Below are positions 6,167-14,042 of a stretch of DNA of 17,428 bases, in pieces. The DNA comes from Clostridiales bacterium (GTDB lineage Bacteria; Bacillota; Clostridia; Oscillospirales; Ruminococcaceae), in NCBI GenBank assembly GCA_003150405.1, contig QAMM01000015.1, positions 83,839 to 101,266 on the forward strand, read 5' to 3'. The notes below the pieces were generated by a model that was not told where the DNA came from, ran no database searches, and saw only the letters and a program-made list of their open reading frames with translations. Made by a program: the position numbers and the translations under genes. The stretch's first letter is position 1; each line of letters begins with the position of its first letter.

Positions 6167-6982
6167 ATGAATTCAACCGAACAAGCAGCTAATCTTTTAA
6201 CCGAACTGCGGAACAAGGTGCCGCTGGTTCACAACATGACTAACTACGTCACCGTCAACGATGTTGCAAACGCCGTGCTTGCCATCGGCGCATCTCCCAT
6301 CATGGCGGACGATATCAGCGAGGTGCGGGACATTACCTCCATCTCCTCGGCGCTGGTGCTCAACATCGGCACCCTGAACAGCCGCACCATTGAATCCATG
6401 ATTGCGGCGGGCAAGCAGGCGAATGAGCGCGGTATTCCGGTGGTGCTCGACCCGGTGGGCGCTGGTGCTTCTCCGCTGCGCAACGAAACCACACTGCGCA
6501 TTCTAAAAGAGGTACGGCTCACCGTACTGCGCGGCAACCTCTCTGAAGTTTCCTTTGTCGCCGGGCTTTCGGTTTCCACCAAAGGGGTGGATTCCTCCGA
6601 AGCAGACGCGGGTAACGACGCGGTCTCGGTTGCCAAAACCGTTGCAGAAAAGCTGGGCTGCGTGGTGGCCGTCACCGGCGCAGTGGATGTCGTCTCGGAC
6701 GGCAAACGGGTGGTGAAAATTGCAAACGGCCATCCCATGCTTTCCAAGGTGACCGGAACCGGCTGCATGACGTCGGCGCTTGTCGGCGCTTATGTGGGCA
6801 CAGGGGGCGATCCATTTGCCGCAGCAGTCGGCGGCGTCGCTTCCATGGGCATCGCAGGGGAGCTCGCCTTTGAAGCGGCCGGGCAGATGGGTACCGGCAG
6901 CTTTCACATCGCCATCATCGACGCATTGAGCAGGCTGGATGCAGAACTCTTCGGAAAGCGGGCGAAATTCTGTGAAGAATAA
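6167..6982 (+). CDS. thiM: Hydroxyethylthiazole kinase ThiM
   Basis: Cytoplasmic ribokinase-like kinase of 271 residues that phosphorylates 4-methyl-5-(2-hydroxyethyl)thiazole, the thiazole salvage step. The hallmark N-terminus PLVHNMTNYVTVNDVANA, then GASPIMADD, LNIGTL, VVLDPVGAGAS, LRGNLSEVSF and AVTGAVDVVSDG are all present. The C-terminal KVTGTGCMTSALVGAY carries the catalytic-position Cys200. Length matches the family. The ATG at 6167 has AAAGGAG about 7 bases upstream. The next gene, thiE, begins within its last codons, indicating coupling. Presence of thiM without thiazole synthesis genes in this locus suggests reliance on salvaged thiazole. Confidence 0.95.
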   Translation: MNSTEQAANLLTELRNKVPLVHNMTNYVTVNDVANAVLAIGASPIMADDISEVRDITSISSALVLNIGTLNSRTIESMIAAGKQANERGIPVVLDPVGAGASPLRNETTLRILKEVRLTVLRGNLSEVSFVAGLSVSTKGVDSSEADAGNDAVSVAKTVAEKLGCVVAVTGAVDVVSDGKRVVKIANGHPMLSKVTGTGCMTSALVGAYVGTGGDPFAAAVGGVASMGIAGELAFEAAGQMGTGSFHIAIIDALSRLDAELFGKRAKFCEE

Positions 6983-7613
6983 TGTGGATTACAGCCTCTA
7001 CCTCTGTACCGACCGCCGCCTGATGACCACCGACACGGTCGAGCGCTCGGTGGAATTGGCTGTGCAGGGCGGCTGCACCGTGGTGCAGCTCCGGGAAAAG
7101 GATTGCTCCGGCCTGGAATTTTATCAGACTGCCTGCGCTGTTAAGCAAGTGACCGACGCTTACGGCGTGCCGCTTATCATCAACGACCGTGTGGATATTG
7201 CCCTCGCGGTGGATGCGGCGGGCGTTCACGTCGGGCAGGGCGATCTTCCCGCCAAAGAGGTGCGGCGCATCATTGGGCCGGATAAACTGCTGGGTGTGTC
7301 CGCCTCCAATCTCGAGGAGGCGGTTTGTGCCGTTCAGGACGGCGCGGATTATCTCGGCGTCGGCGCCATGTTCGCCACCGGCACCAAAACCGACGCCAAC
7401 CTGACCTCTATGGAAGAGCTTCACCGTATCCGCCAGACGGTGCAGGTTCCCATCGTGGTCATCGGCGGCGTCAACCGTGCTACGATCCCGCTGTTTGCCG
7501 GAAGCGGAATTGACGGCGTCGCTGTTGTCTCCGCCATTGTCGCCAGCAGCGATATTCCTGCCGCCGCCAAGGAACTGAAAGAATTGTTTTTGCAGGGAAA
7601 ATATATCGCGTAA
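6972..7613 (+). CDS. thiE: Thiamine-phosphate synthase ThiE
   Basis: Cytoplasmic TIM-barrel enzyme of 213 residues joining HMP-PP and thiazole phosphate into thiamine phosphate with release of pyrophosphate. Family landmarks are YSLYLCTDRRLM at the N-terminus, VQLREKD, LIINDRVDIALAVDAAGVHVGQGDLP (diphosphate and metal binding), GVSASNLEEA, YLGVGAMFATGTK and VIGGVNRATIPLFAGSGIDGVAVVSAI at the end. The start is ambiguous. GTG 6972 is preferred: it overlaps thiM by 11 bases and gives MKNNVDYSLYL. GTG 6984 and ATG 6939 (inside thiM) are alternatives, and no strong ribosome site separates them, which fits translational coupling. The HAD gene begins 31 bases after its stop. Confidence 0.93.
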   Translation: MKNNVDYSLYLCTDRRLMTTDTVERSVELAVQGGCTVVQLREKDCSGLEFYQTACAVKQVTDAYGVPLIINDRVDIALAVDAAGVHVGQGDLPAKEVRRIIGPDKLLGVSASNLEEAVCAVQDGADYLGVGAMFATGTKTDANLTSMEELHRIRQTVQVPIVVIGGVNRATIPLFAGSGIDGVAVVSAIVASSDIPAAAKELKELFLQGKYIA

Positions 7614-7644
7614 CCCTGTGGATATGAAGAAAAGGAGGAACCGC

Positions 7645-8298
7645 ATGACAGCGTTTGCAGCGGCAATTTTTGATTTGGACGGCACTCTGCTCGACTCAAC
7701 CCGCGTCTGGGATGATATCGACGCGGAATTCCTGCAAAAACGCGGTTTGGCAGTGCCGGAGGATTATGCCGCCCGGGTCGCTGCACTGAGCTTTGAAGAA
7801 GCTGCCCGGTATTCCATCGAACGGTTTGGCCTTGCCGAAACCCCGGAACAGCTCATGCGAGAATGGAACAGCATGGCGGCAGAAAAATATGCCCGTGAAA
7901 TTCCCCTGAAACCCTATGCTCGGGAATACCTTGAAGATTTGAAGCGGTGCGGCGTTCGTCTGGCCGTCGCCACCTCCAGCAAGCGGGAATTGTATGAACC
8001 GGCCCTGCGCCGCAACGGGATTGACTCGTACTTCGAGTTGTTCTGCACCGCAGACGATGCGGGCTGCGGCAAGGAATCCCCGGCCATCTTCCAGTTGGCC
8101 GCAAAGCGGTTAGGCGTTCCGCCAGAACAGTGCCTCGTGTTTGAGGATGTCCCCCAGGCGGTGATCAGCGCCAAGCAGGCCGGTATGACGGTTTTCGGCG
8201 TTTACGATCCGGCCTCCGCGTCGTTTGAATCCACCATTCGCGCCGCCGCAGACGGCTATATCAGGGATTTCCGGGAAGCCCCGCTTCCTGTACGGTAA
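7645..8298 (+). CDS. HAD superfamily phosphatase (subfamily IA)
   Basis: Cytoplasmic haloacid-dehalogenase-type hydrolase of 217 residues. Motif I is FDLDGTLLDS (nucleophile Asp10, acid Asp12). A helical C1 cap occupies about residues 15-90, motif II is VATSSKRE, the motif III lysine is in GCGKESP and motif IV is VFEDVPQA. It resembles beta-phosphoglucomutase-like or phosphoglycolate-type phosphatases. ATG 7645 has AGGAGG (7633-7638) with 6-base spacing. Its place at the end of thiM-thiE suggests action on a thiamine intermediate, possibly dephosphorylating thiamine phosphate to feed a thiamine pyrophosphokinase. That is inference from context; general HAD proteins often act on many sugar phosphates. 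Confidence 0.85.
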   Translation: MTAFAAAIFDLDGTLLDSTRVWDDIDAEFLQKRGLAVPEDYAARVAALSFEEAARYSIERFGLAETPEQLMREWNSMAAEKYAREIPLKPYAREYLEDLKRCGVRLAVATSSKRELYEPALRRNGIDSYFELFCTADDAGCGKESPAIFQLAAKRLGVPPEQCLVFEDVPQAVISAKQAGMTVFGVYDPASASFESTIRAAADGYIRDFREAPLPVR

Positions 8299-8305
8299 AC
8301 ATCTG

Positions 8306-8349
8306 AAAAAGGGCAGCAGTCTCTTTCACCAGAGCGGCTGCTCTTTTTT
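8306..8349 (+). terminator. Terminator after the thiamine cluster
   Basis: A 12-bp stem, AAAAAGGGCAGC (8306-8317) with GCTGCTCTTTTT (8337-8348) including one G-U pair, is extended inward by CTC/GAG and followed by a T run to 8349. It closes the thiM-thiE-HAD unit 8 bases after the HAD stop. Confidence 0.88.
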
Positions 8350-8424
8350 GTTGGCTTGCACCTTTTCAAGTAGGGTATGCCTTCCGTTTTTTGAGGACAC
8401 TCCCATCCTCCCGCCGTTTCCACG

Positions 8425-8461
8425 GTGCCCAAATATGTCCCGCATTCCGGAAGATGGGCAC
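8425..8461. repeat. Inverted repeat upstream of the phosphoesterase gene
   Basis: GTGCCCA (8425-8431) and TGGGCAC (8455-8461) form a 7-bp inverted repeat with a 23-base loop. There is no T tail, so it is not a normal terminator. It could be an operator or leader hairpin. The rest of 8350-8640 is AT-richer toward the gene and holds a plausible -10, TACAAT (8605-8610), without a clear -35. Confidence 0.35.
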
Positions 8462-8640
8462 TTGTCTAAATTTCGTATGAATATGCGGCAGCTTTTTCGG
8501 CCAGCCTTATGCTTGCCTGTTTCCCGCAGAGGCAAAATTTACGGTTCCTTCATTTTTTACAAACTTTATCCATATACTCCCAATTATTTTTTACTTGTAC
8601 CCGTTACAATATCTTCAGAATTATGAATGGAGGAGAAAAG

Positions 8641-10734
8641 ATGAAGTATGGTAAAAAAATTGCCGCTTTCGCGGTAACCGCCGCCGTTGCAGCGACCGGA
8701 CTCAGTGCGTTTGCCATTGAATCAACCAACCCGGAAACCAACGGTAACAAAAGCGCGTATGATACCTGGGCAGCTGACTGGGCAACCCAGAAGCTGGATT
8801 ACAGCAGTGTGTCCATCACCCCCGGTGCAACTGCATCCGAACTGAATTTTGCGTGGTATGCAGAAACTGCTCCGGCGGCCAAGGTCAAAATTGCAACCAA
8901 CAAAGAGATGACCGAAAACGTCAAAACCTTTGATGAAAACGGTTCCCTCACCATTGATATCTCAAATACCAGCCTGGGCGGCAGCACCACCTATACCAAG
9001 GCGGTGCGGGTAAAGGCAGAGGGCCTGAGCGAAAAAACAACCTATTATTATCAGGTTTCCAACGATGGCAGCTCCTGGAGCGACGCCGAGGAGCTTAAAA
9101 CCGGCGACACTGCAAACTTCAAAATGCTGTTTGTCGGCGACCCGCAGATTGGTTCCTCCGGCAACATTGCGCATGATGCGTTCAACTGGGAGCGTACCCT
9201 TGAGGTTGCCACCCGTGAAAACCCGGATCTGGCGTTTGTCCTTTCTGCCGGAGACCAGACCGAGCACGCAAAAGCAAATTCCAGCGAAAACAAGGATGTT
9301 GAAACTCAGTACGCCGGTTATCTTGCGGCCGAAGCTCTGGCAAATCTCCCAGTGGCGACTGCCATCGGCAACCATGAGTCGAGCGGAACGGCGTATCTGA
9401 ACCATTTTAACAATCCCAATCAGACCGGGCAGGGCACGACAGCTGCGGGCGGCGATTACTACTTCAGCTATGGCGACGCCCTGTTTATTGTCCTCAACAG
9501 CAACAATGACAACGGTGCAGAGCACGACGCCGCAATGGCCGCCGCAGTGGAAAGCCATAAAGACGCCAAATGGCGCATCGTCATGTTCCACCATGACATT
9601 TACGGCGCCGGTGCGCCCCATGCCAATACCGACGGCGCTGCAAAGCGCAGTTACCTTGCCCCGCTGATGGACAAGTACAATGTTGACGTCTGCCTGACCG
9701 GTCACGACCACACCTATTCCCGCACCTATCAAATTCTCGACGGCAAAGCGATTGATTACGGCGACAAAGACGGCGGTACCATCACCAATCCGCAGGGTAC
9801 CCTGTATATGACGGCGAACTCCGGCACCGGCAGCAAGTATTATGATGTAATCTCCACCCCCAACTACTATGTTGCCGAGATGTCCCAGGAGCAGGTTCCT
9901 ACCTACTCCACCATTGAAATGACGGCCAACAGCTTCGCCATTAAAACCTACCGCGTTGAAAACGACGGCACTGCAACCGACACCGGCGACGGTATCCAGA
10001 TTGTAAAAAATGTGGATAAAGCCTCTCTCTATGACCTGATTGCGCAGGGTGAGGCCAAGGCGGCGGAAGTCACTGCGGAGAAAGCAACCCCTTCTACCTG
10101 GGCGGCCCTAAAAACCGCGCTGGTGGCAGCCAATGCCCTGCTCGACACCGCAGCGGATGGCACCTTCGACGATGAACTCAACCTCAGCGGCATTGTGGAT
10201 AAAACCAAAGACAACGGCCAGGCTCTTGTTACAGCGGAGGATCTCAACAGCGTTTATACCACCCTGCTCAGCGCCATCAACGGCCTGAAGGTCAAAGGTG
10301 ACGCCACTGAACTCAATACCGCGCTGGAAGCGGCCCAGAAGCTCGCTGAAGAAGCGGTTGTCGGCAGTGAGGCAGGCAACTACCCGCAGGCAGCAAAAGA
10401 CGCCCTGCTCAAAGCAATCGACACACTCAAGGCAGTTGCTGCAAACGCAGAATCCACCCAGGCTGATATGGATCTCGCAAAGGAAAATCTCGCCAAAGCG
10501 GTGGAAACCTTTAAGACGAGCGCGGTCGCTGAAAATACCGGCGGCAACGGCGGCAGCAGCGAAAACGGCAGCGAGAATACAGCCAGCGGTGAAAACGGCA
10601 ACGGCGCCCAGCCGTCCGATACCCCAAAAACCGGCGATGCCTTTGCCGTAACTGGCATTACGGTCATTGTCTGCATGGCGCTCGGCGGAACCGGAGCAGT
10701 CCTGCTGCTCCGCCGGAAAGCTGGCAAACGGTAA
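8641..10734 (+). CDS. Sortase-anchored purple acid phosphatase-like metallophosphoesterase with FIVAR repeats
   Basis: Secreted surface protein of 697 residues. A signal peptide (about 1-25, KYGKK then a hydrophobic run ending SAFA) is followed by an Fn3-like purple-acid-phosphatase N-terminal domain (about 55-155, with the typical LSEKTTYYYQV). A calcineurin-like phosphoesterase domain spans about 160-450. Its metal motifs are VGDPQIG (near 165), GDQTE (near 204), GNHE (243-246), FHHD (near 317) and GHDH (354-357). Two FIVAR-type three-helix repeats follow (about 460-550 and 556-623), then a Gly/Ser/Asn-rich linker. A TPKTGD sorting motif (661-666), a hydrophobic helix and a basic tail RRKAGKR end the protein. 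The ATG at 8641 follows GGAGGAG. It probably hydrolyses extracellular phosphate esters; the substrate is unknown. Confidence 0.9.
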   Translation: MKYGKKIAAFAVTAAVAATGLSAFAIESTNPETNGNKSAYDTWAADWATQKLDYSSVSITPGATASELNFAWYAETAPAAKVKIATNKEMTENVKTFDENGSLTIDISNTSLGGSTTYTKAVRVKAEGLSEKTTYYYQVSNDGSSWSDAEELKTGDTANFKMLFVGDPQIGSSGNIAHDAFNWERTLEVATRENPDLAFVLSAGDQTEHAKANSSENKDVETQYAGYLAAEALANLPVATAIGNHESSGTAYLNHFNNPNQTGQGTTAAGGDYYFSYGDALFIVLNSNNDNGAEHDAAMAAAVESHKDAKWRIVMFHHDIYGAGAPHANTDGAAKRSYLAPLMDKYNVDVCLTGHDHTYSRTYQILDGKAIDYGDKDGGTITNPQGTLYMTANSGTGSKYYDVISTPNYYVAEMSQEQVPTYSTIEMTANSFAIKTYRVENDGTATDTGDGIQIVKNVDKASLYDLIAQGEAKAAEVTAEKATPSTWAALKTALVAANALLDTAADGTFDDELNLSGIVDKTKDNGQALVTAEDLNSVYTTLLSAINGLKVKGDATELNTALEAAQKLAEEAVVGSEAGNYPQAAKDALLKAIDTLKAVAANAESTQADMDLAKENLAKAVETFKTSAVAENTGGNGGSSENGSENTASGENGNGAQPSDTPKTGDAFAVTGITVIVCMALGGTGAVLLLRRKAGKR

Positions 10735-10771
10735 TGGACGAGCCAATCAAATAAAACCCGTACACGCAGCT

Positions 10772-10830
10772 ACAGGAGCGGGCAGGGGAGAGCCGGCTAT
10801 GCCGGTTCCCCCGGGCCTGCCCCTGTATTT
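10772..10830 (+). terminator. Probable terminator after the phosphoesterase gene
   Basis: A large GC-rich hairpin pairs GGGCAGG (about 10780-10786) with CCTGCCC (10816-10822), with inner pairing of CCGG arms around TATG. It is followed by a weak T-rich stretch (TGTATTTT). The poor T run makes it a moderate candidate. Confidence 0.5.
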
Positions 10831-10859
10831 TGCGGTTTGGAATGGATGGAGGATATGCA

Positions 10860-12026
10860 ATGGCTTCAAGGCTGTTCGGGGATAAAAAGGCGAACATCCG
10901 GCGTGCAATCATTTTGGTGTTAACGGCTGGGTTCCTTGTTTTTCTCTACTTTTTTAATCAGGTGGAAATTGTGCCGCTCACAAACCGTGAAGGGGTCAGT
11001 TACGAAAAGGCGCGGGTTATCCGCGTGTTACAGGATAATCTCCAGCAAGACGGTACCCGCGCTGGCAGCCAAACGGTTGAGGTAGAACTGCTCTCCGGTG
11101 ATATGAAGGGTGAGGTCGTTCAGGCCCAAAGCCTGTCCGGTTATTTATATGGGGCAGACTGCACCCCTGGGCTTGAAGTTACCCTTTACCTCAGCCGTTC
11201 GGGGGAAAATATCCAGGCTTCGGTTTATAACTATTACCGTTCGCCAATCCTTTACCTGCTCATCGGGCTTTTTTTGCTGACCCTCTGGCTCATTGGCGGC
11301 AGACGGGGCATAAAATCGGCAATCGGGCTGGTCTTTACCTTTGCCTGCATTATCTTTCTCTACCTGCCCATGCTGTATCGTGGTTTTTCCCCGTTTTTTG
11401 CAGCTGTCATCGTTGTTGCACTGACAACGGCGGTCACCATGTACCTTATTGGCGGGGCAACCAAAAAAACGGTGTCCTCTATTTTGGGTACCATTGCTGG
11501 TGTGGTTGTTTCCGGCGTGGTGGCAACGGTGTTCGGCAGCCTAGGCAATATTTCCGGCTTCAATGTCTCAGAGATTGAAACCCTCATCAGCGTAGAACGG
11601 GTAAGCGGTATGCAGGTGGGCGGCCTGCTGTTCTCTGGTATCTTAATTGCTTCGCTCGGCGCAGTCATGGATGTTGCCATGTCGGTTGCCTCAACCATTC
11701 AGGAAATTTATGACCAGAATCCTTCGCTTGACCGCTGGAGCCTTTTCAAAAGCGGTATCAATGTCGGCCGGGATATGATGGGCACCATGTCCAATACCTT
11801 GATTCTCGCCTTTGCCGGCAGTTCCATCAGCACCCTTGTCATCACCTATGCTTATGCCATGCCTTACAATCAGGTGATGAATATGTACTCCATTGGCATT
11901 GAAATTTTACAGGGGATTTCCGGTACCATGGGTGTCATCCTGACGGTGCCGATTGTTTCCTTCCTTGCGCCCTTGCTCTTGACCCGCAAAAAAGGGCAGA
12001 ATATCCTCGCCGCAGACCATAGCTAA
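10860..12026 (+). CDS. YibE/F family membrane protein
   Basis: Integral membrane protein of 388 residues of the YibE/F-like family, whose function is not established. One transmembrane helix (about 14-34) is followed by an extracytoplasmic segment of about 100 residues that includes VIRVLQDNLQQDGTRAGSQTVEVELLSG. About seven further helices start near residue 130 (PILYLLIGLFLLTLWLIGGRRG). The family-typical GAVMDVAMSVASTIQEIY and SLFKSGINVGRDMMGTMSNTLILAFAG are clear. The ATG at 10860 is supported by TGGAGG at 10847-10852; an in-frame TTG at 10830 lies in the preceding hairpin and is rejected. It is flanked by terminators, so it appears monocistronic. In some bacteria the family is split into two genes; here a single chain carries soluble and membrane parts. 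Confidence 0.85.
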   Translation: MASRLFGDKKANIRRAIILVLTAGFLVFLYFFNQVEIVPLTNREGVSYEKARVIRVLQDNLQQDGTRAGSQTVEVELLSGDMKGEVVQAQSLSGYLYGADCTPGLEVTLYLSRSGENIQASVYNYYRSPILYLLIGLFLLTLWLIGGRRGIKSAIGLVFTFACIIFLYLPMLYRGFSPFFAAVIVVALTTAVTMYLIGGATKKTVSSILGTIAGVVVSGVVATVFGSLGNISGFNVSEIETLISVERVSGMQVGGLLFSGILIASLGAVMDVAMSVASTIQEIYDQNPSLDRWSLFKSGINVGRDMMGTMSNTLILAFAGSSISTLVITYAYAMPYNQVMNMYSIGIEILQGISGTMGVILTVPIVSFLAPLLLTRKKGQNILAADHS

Positions 12027-12128
12027 CCGCCAATCGTTTTTTCGGCGTCGGCGGGTAAGCTTCACACCTGTCGCTGTTCCCAGATTGCCGGCAGAAATTT
12101 GAAAAAAGGAGCGGCTTGTTCCCGGTTA

Positions 12129-12170
12129 AAAAACACCCGCCAAAGGAATCTTCCAATGACGGGTGTTTTT
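12129..12170. terminator. Bidirectional terminator between YibE/F and the response regulator
   Basis: AAAAACACCCG (12129-12139) pairs with CGGGTGTTTTT (12160-12170), an 11-bp stem with a 20-base loop. T runs on both strands allow termination of the plus-strand YibE/F transcript and the minus-strand kinase/regulator transcript. Confidence 0.88.
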
Positions 12171-12208
12171 CTGTTCTGTGGTTTATCCGGTTGGTTGAAC
12201 CAATCGGT

Positions 12209-12826
12209 TTAATGATTGTAGTAAAAAACAGCGAGTTGAGTGCGGTCGCGCAGATCGAGCTTATCCAGCACCGCGCTCAGGTAGTTGCGCACCGTACCCT
12301 CACTCAGGTAAAGGACATCGGCAATCTCTTTGTTGCTCAGCCCTTTTGCCACCAGCTCAATCACCCGCTGCTCCCGTTCGGTAATGCCCTGCGCAGCGTA
12401 GTCAAATCCTCCTGCATCGGCAATCAGATTCGGCAGTTTGGTGATGATCTGGCTCCCAAAAACGCTCTGCCCCGACGCGACTGCGCGCAGCGCCGGAACA
12501 ATACTTTCAAAATCCTGCTTGATGAGGTACCCTTTTGCCCCCATTTTGAGTGCCTTGATGATGTAATCATCATCCGAAAAGGTAGTGAGGAACAAAATCC
12601 GTGCTTCCGGGTGCTCCCGCAGGATGATTTCTCCCGCCTCCAAACCAGTCATGCCCTGCATCCGGATGTCCATCAGCAAAACGTCCGGGTGCAGCGACTC
12701 CACCAGTTCAATCGCCTCTTTTCCGCTGTTGCCGGTGGCCGGCACAGTGATTTCACCGCTGGATTCCAAAATGGTTTTCAGCGAACTGCAAACCAGGGCG
12801 TCGTCGTCCACAAGTACAACCTTCAT
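12209..12826 (-). CDS. NarL/LuxR-type response regulator
   Basis: Cytoplasmic two-component regulator of 205 residues. The receiver domain (1-120) shows the acidic pair DDD at 7-9, phospho-acceptor Asp53 (VLLMDIRMQG), the switch Thr81 (LFLTTFSDDD) and Lys103 (KGYLIKQD). The DNA-binding LuxR/GerE helix-turn-helix occupies about 143-200 (GITEREQRVIELVAKGLSNKEIADVLYLSEGTVRNYL), with the recognition helix SEGTVRNYLSAVLDKL. The ATG at 12826 has AGGAGG upstream; the longer in-frame extension would sit inside the kinase gene. The kinase stop is one base before this start, so the pair is translationally coupled. The likely target is the divergent ABC operon, by analogy with clostridial and bacillar DesKR/YvfTU-type systems that control ABC-2 exporters. 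Confidence 0.92.
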   Translation of the reverse strand: MKVVLVDDDALVCSSLKTILESSGEITVPATGNSGKEAIELVESLHPDVLLMDIRMQGMTGLEAGEIILREHPEARILFLTTFSDDDYIIKALKMGAKGYLIKQDFESIVPALRAVASGQSVFGSQIITKLPNLIADAGGFDYAAQGITEREQRVIELVAKGLSNKEIADVLYLSEGTVRNYLSAVLDKLDLRDRTQLAVFYYNH

Positions 12827-12827
12827 C

Positions 12828-13889
12828 TCAGTACCCCTCCTTTGGGATGGATAGAAACAATCGGAACCCGTTTTTGCGCTCCGCACGGAAGGTGCCGTGC
12901 AGCGCAGCAACACGATCCTCCATATTTTTTAAGCCAATGCCGCGTTGGTCGGCGGGGGAGAACGCCGTCCCATTGTCCTGCACAATAAGCTGATAAAAGG
13001 CGGGGTGTTCCCGCACTGTCACCGCAACGCTGGTGGCGTTGGAATGCTTTATGATGTTGGACAGCGCCTCCTTGACAACGGCACTAAAGCAGTATTTCAC
13101 CGCTTTGTCCATCTCTCCGGCGTCATAATTCAGCCGGATGGGGCAGAAGGAAAAGCCCTGCACCATCTGTTCCACCTGGCTTTTCAGGTCAATGGATTCA
13201 TCGTGCAGGTCATGAATGCTGCTGCGTATATTGTTCATCGCTTCGGTCAGCGTACCGTTGAGAACGGCAAGCTGCTCTTTTGCGGCGTTGTCTTTACAGG
13301 TTACCTGCATTGCGCCCACCTGCAAAATGGAGCGGGTGAGCATGTGCCCAACATTGTCATGAATTTCCCGTGCAATACGGTTGCGTTCGTCCAGCTTGGC
13401 AACCCGCAGGTCGGTGTCCTGCTTTTCCATAAGCTCCCGGTTTTGCTTTTGCAGGTTCAGGGAAAGCTCCCGGGCGCTGTCCTGCAGCTCGCGGTAACGG
13501 CTTTGGTAGCTGCGGGCGGAGTCGGTCCGGAATTTGAGCAGCGCGGCAAGTCCGGTCAGTACAAAAATCAGCAGGAATTGGGAAAAAGGAAGCCGAAAGT
13601 AGCCGGTTAAAAGCGGGAACAAACAGAGCAGGGAGGACCAAAACGGCCGCCGAATTACAAGATCATAGCCAATCAGCGGCAGAAAATACAGCGCCTGCGG
13701 CCACTGCAGGCAAAGCAAAAAACAAACTGCCCCGGAACAGAAGGCGAACTTGCGGCCAAAGCAGCCGTTCAGTGCGCTGATTGTCACCGCCGTCAGCAGC
13801 GAGACCACATGAACCAGCAAAATATCCGGAAAGGGGAGCAGCAGAAAACAGCCGCAAAACAAAATCAGCTTGTCTACAATCTGCCGCAT
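12828..13889 (-). CDS. Sensor histidine kinase (NarX/DesK type, HisKA_3)
   Basis: Membrane sensor kinase of 353 residues. About four to five hydrophobic helices (residues 8-120) have almost no extracytoplasmic loop, typical of intramembrane or membrane-state sensors. A coiled-coil linker follows (about 125-168), then the HisKA_3 dimer domain with phospho-acceptor His177 in AREIHDNVGHML, and an HATPase domain. That domain shows an N-box at Asn278 (KEALSNIIKHS), G1 at 305-308 (DNGT) and G2 at 317-320 (GIGL). Of two nearby ATGs, 13889 is preferred because AGGAGG is 8 bases upstream; 13895 would be only 2 bases from it. Its promoter has an extended -10. The signal is unknown; the absence of a sensor loop suggests detection at or within the membrane. 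Confidence 0.9.
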   Translation of the reverse strand: MRQIVDKLILFCGCFLLLPFPDILLVHVVSLLTAVTISALNGCFGRKFAFCSGAVCFLLCLQWPQALYFLPLIGYDLVIRRPFWSSLLCLFPLLTGYFRLPFSQFLLIFVLTGLAALLKFRTDSARSYQSRYRELQDSARELSLNLQKQNRELMEKQDTDLRVAKLDERNRIAREIHDNVGHMLTRSILQVGAMQVTCKDNAAKEQLAVLNGTLTEAMNNIRSSIHDLHDESIDLKSQVEQMVQGFSFCPIRLNYDAGEMDKAVKYCFSAVVKEALSNIIKHSNATSVAVTVREHPAFYQLIVQDNGTAFSPADQRGIGLKNMEDRVAALHGTFRAERKNGFRLFLSIPKEGY

Positions 13890-13959
13890 TTGCATCCCCT
13901 CCTTTTCCAGTTCCCCTGCATTGCACAAAGCGCCGCGCCGGCTGCCCTGCGTTGCCTTT

Positions 13960-13968
13960 ATTATAGCA
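13960..13968 (-). promoter_or_regulatory. Extended -10 promoter of the kinase/regulator operon
   Basis: On the minus strand TGC precedes a perfect TATAAT (complement of 13960-13965), giving an extended -10. No good -35 lies at 16-18 bases. The start would be near 13953, leaving a leader of about 65 bases before the kinase. Confidence 0.6.
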
Positions 13969-14006
13969 TATCCATCCCGGTAGCGTACAGGCGGTTTCAA
14001 AAATCG

Positions 14007-14018
14007 TGACATTTGTCA
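14007..14018. promoter_or_regulatory. Palindrome 1, candidate response-regulator site
   Basis: TGACA-TT-TGTCA, a perfect 5-2-5 inverted repeat in the intergenic region between the divergent kinase and ABC operons. Its centre (14012.5) is 22 bp from palindrome 2, about two helical turns, placing both on the same DNA face. NarL-type dimers bind such short inverted repeats, so the adjacent regulator is the likely binder. Confidence 0.5.
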
Positions 14019-14027
14019 TCCCTGTTC

Positions 14028-14041
14028 TGTGATGGATCACA
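14028..14041. promoter_or_regulatory. Palindrome 2, candidate activator site next to the ABC promoter
   Basis: TGTGAT-GG-ATCACA is a perfect 6-2-6 inverted repeat centred at 14034.5, near -43 relative to a start predicted from the TACAAT box. A site overlapping a weak -35 is the usual position for an activator contacting RNA polymerase. Confidence 0.5.
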
Positions 14042-14042
14042 C

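Noticed and set aside
6915..7685. Minus-strand open frame opposite thiE
   Set aside because: Antisense shadow of thiE and the HAD start; composition rich in His, Asp and Gly as expected from the complementary frame, with no independent signals.
8538..8608. TTTACG, TTTACA, TTTACT and GTTACA boxes resembling PhoP (PHO) boxes before the phosphoesterase
   Set aside because: The spacings (18, 33 and 14 bases) do not follow the regular 11-base repeat expected of PHO boxes, and the stretch is AT-rich, so the matches may be chance.
12116..12988. Plus-strand open frame of 290 codons opposite the response regulator
   Set aside because: The minus strand encodes an unambiguous NarL-type regulator with all key residues. 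The plus frame starts inside a terminator and shows no domain.
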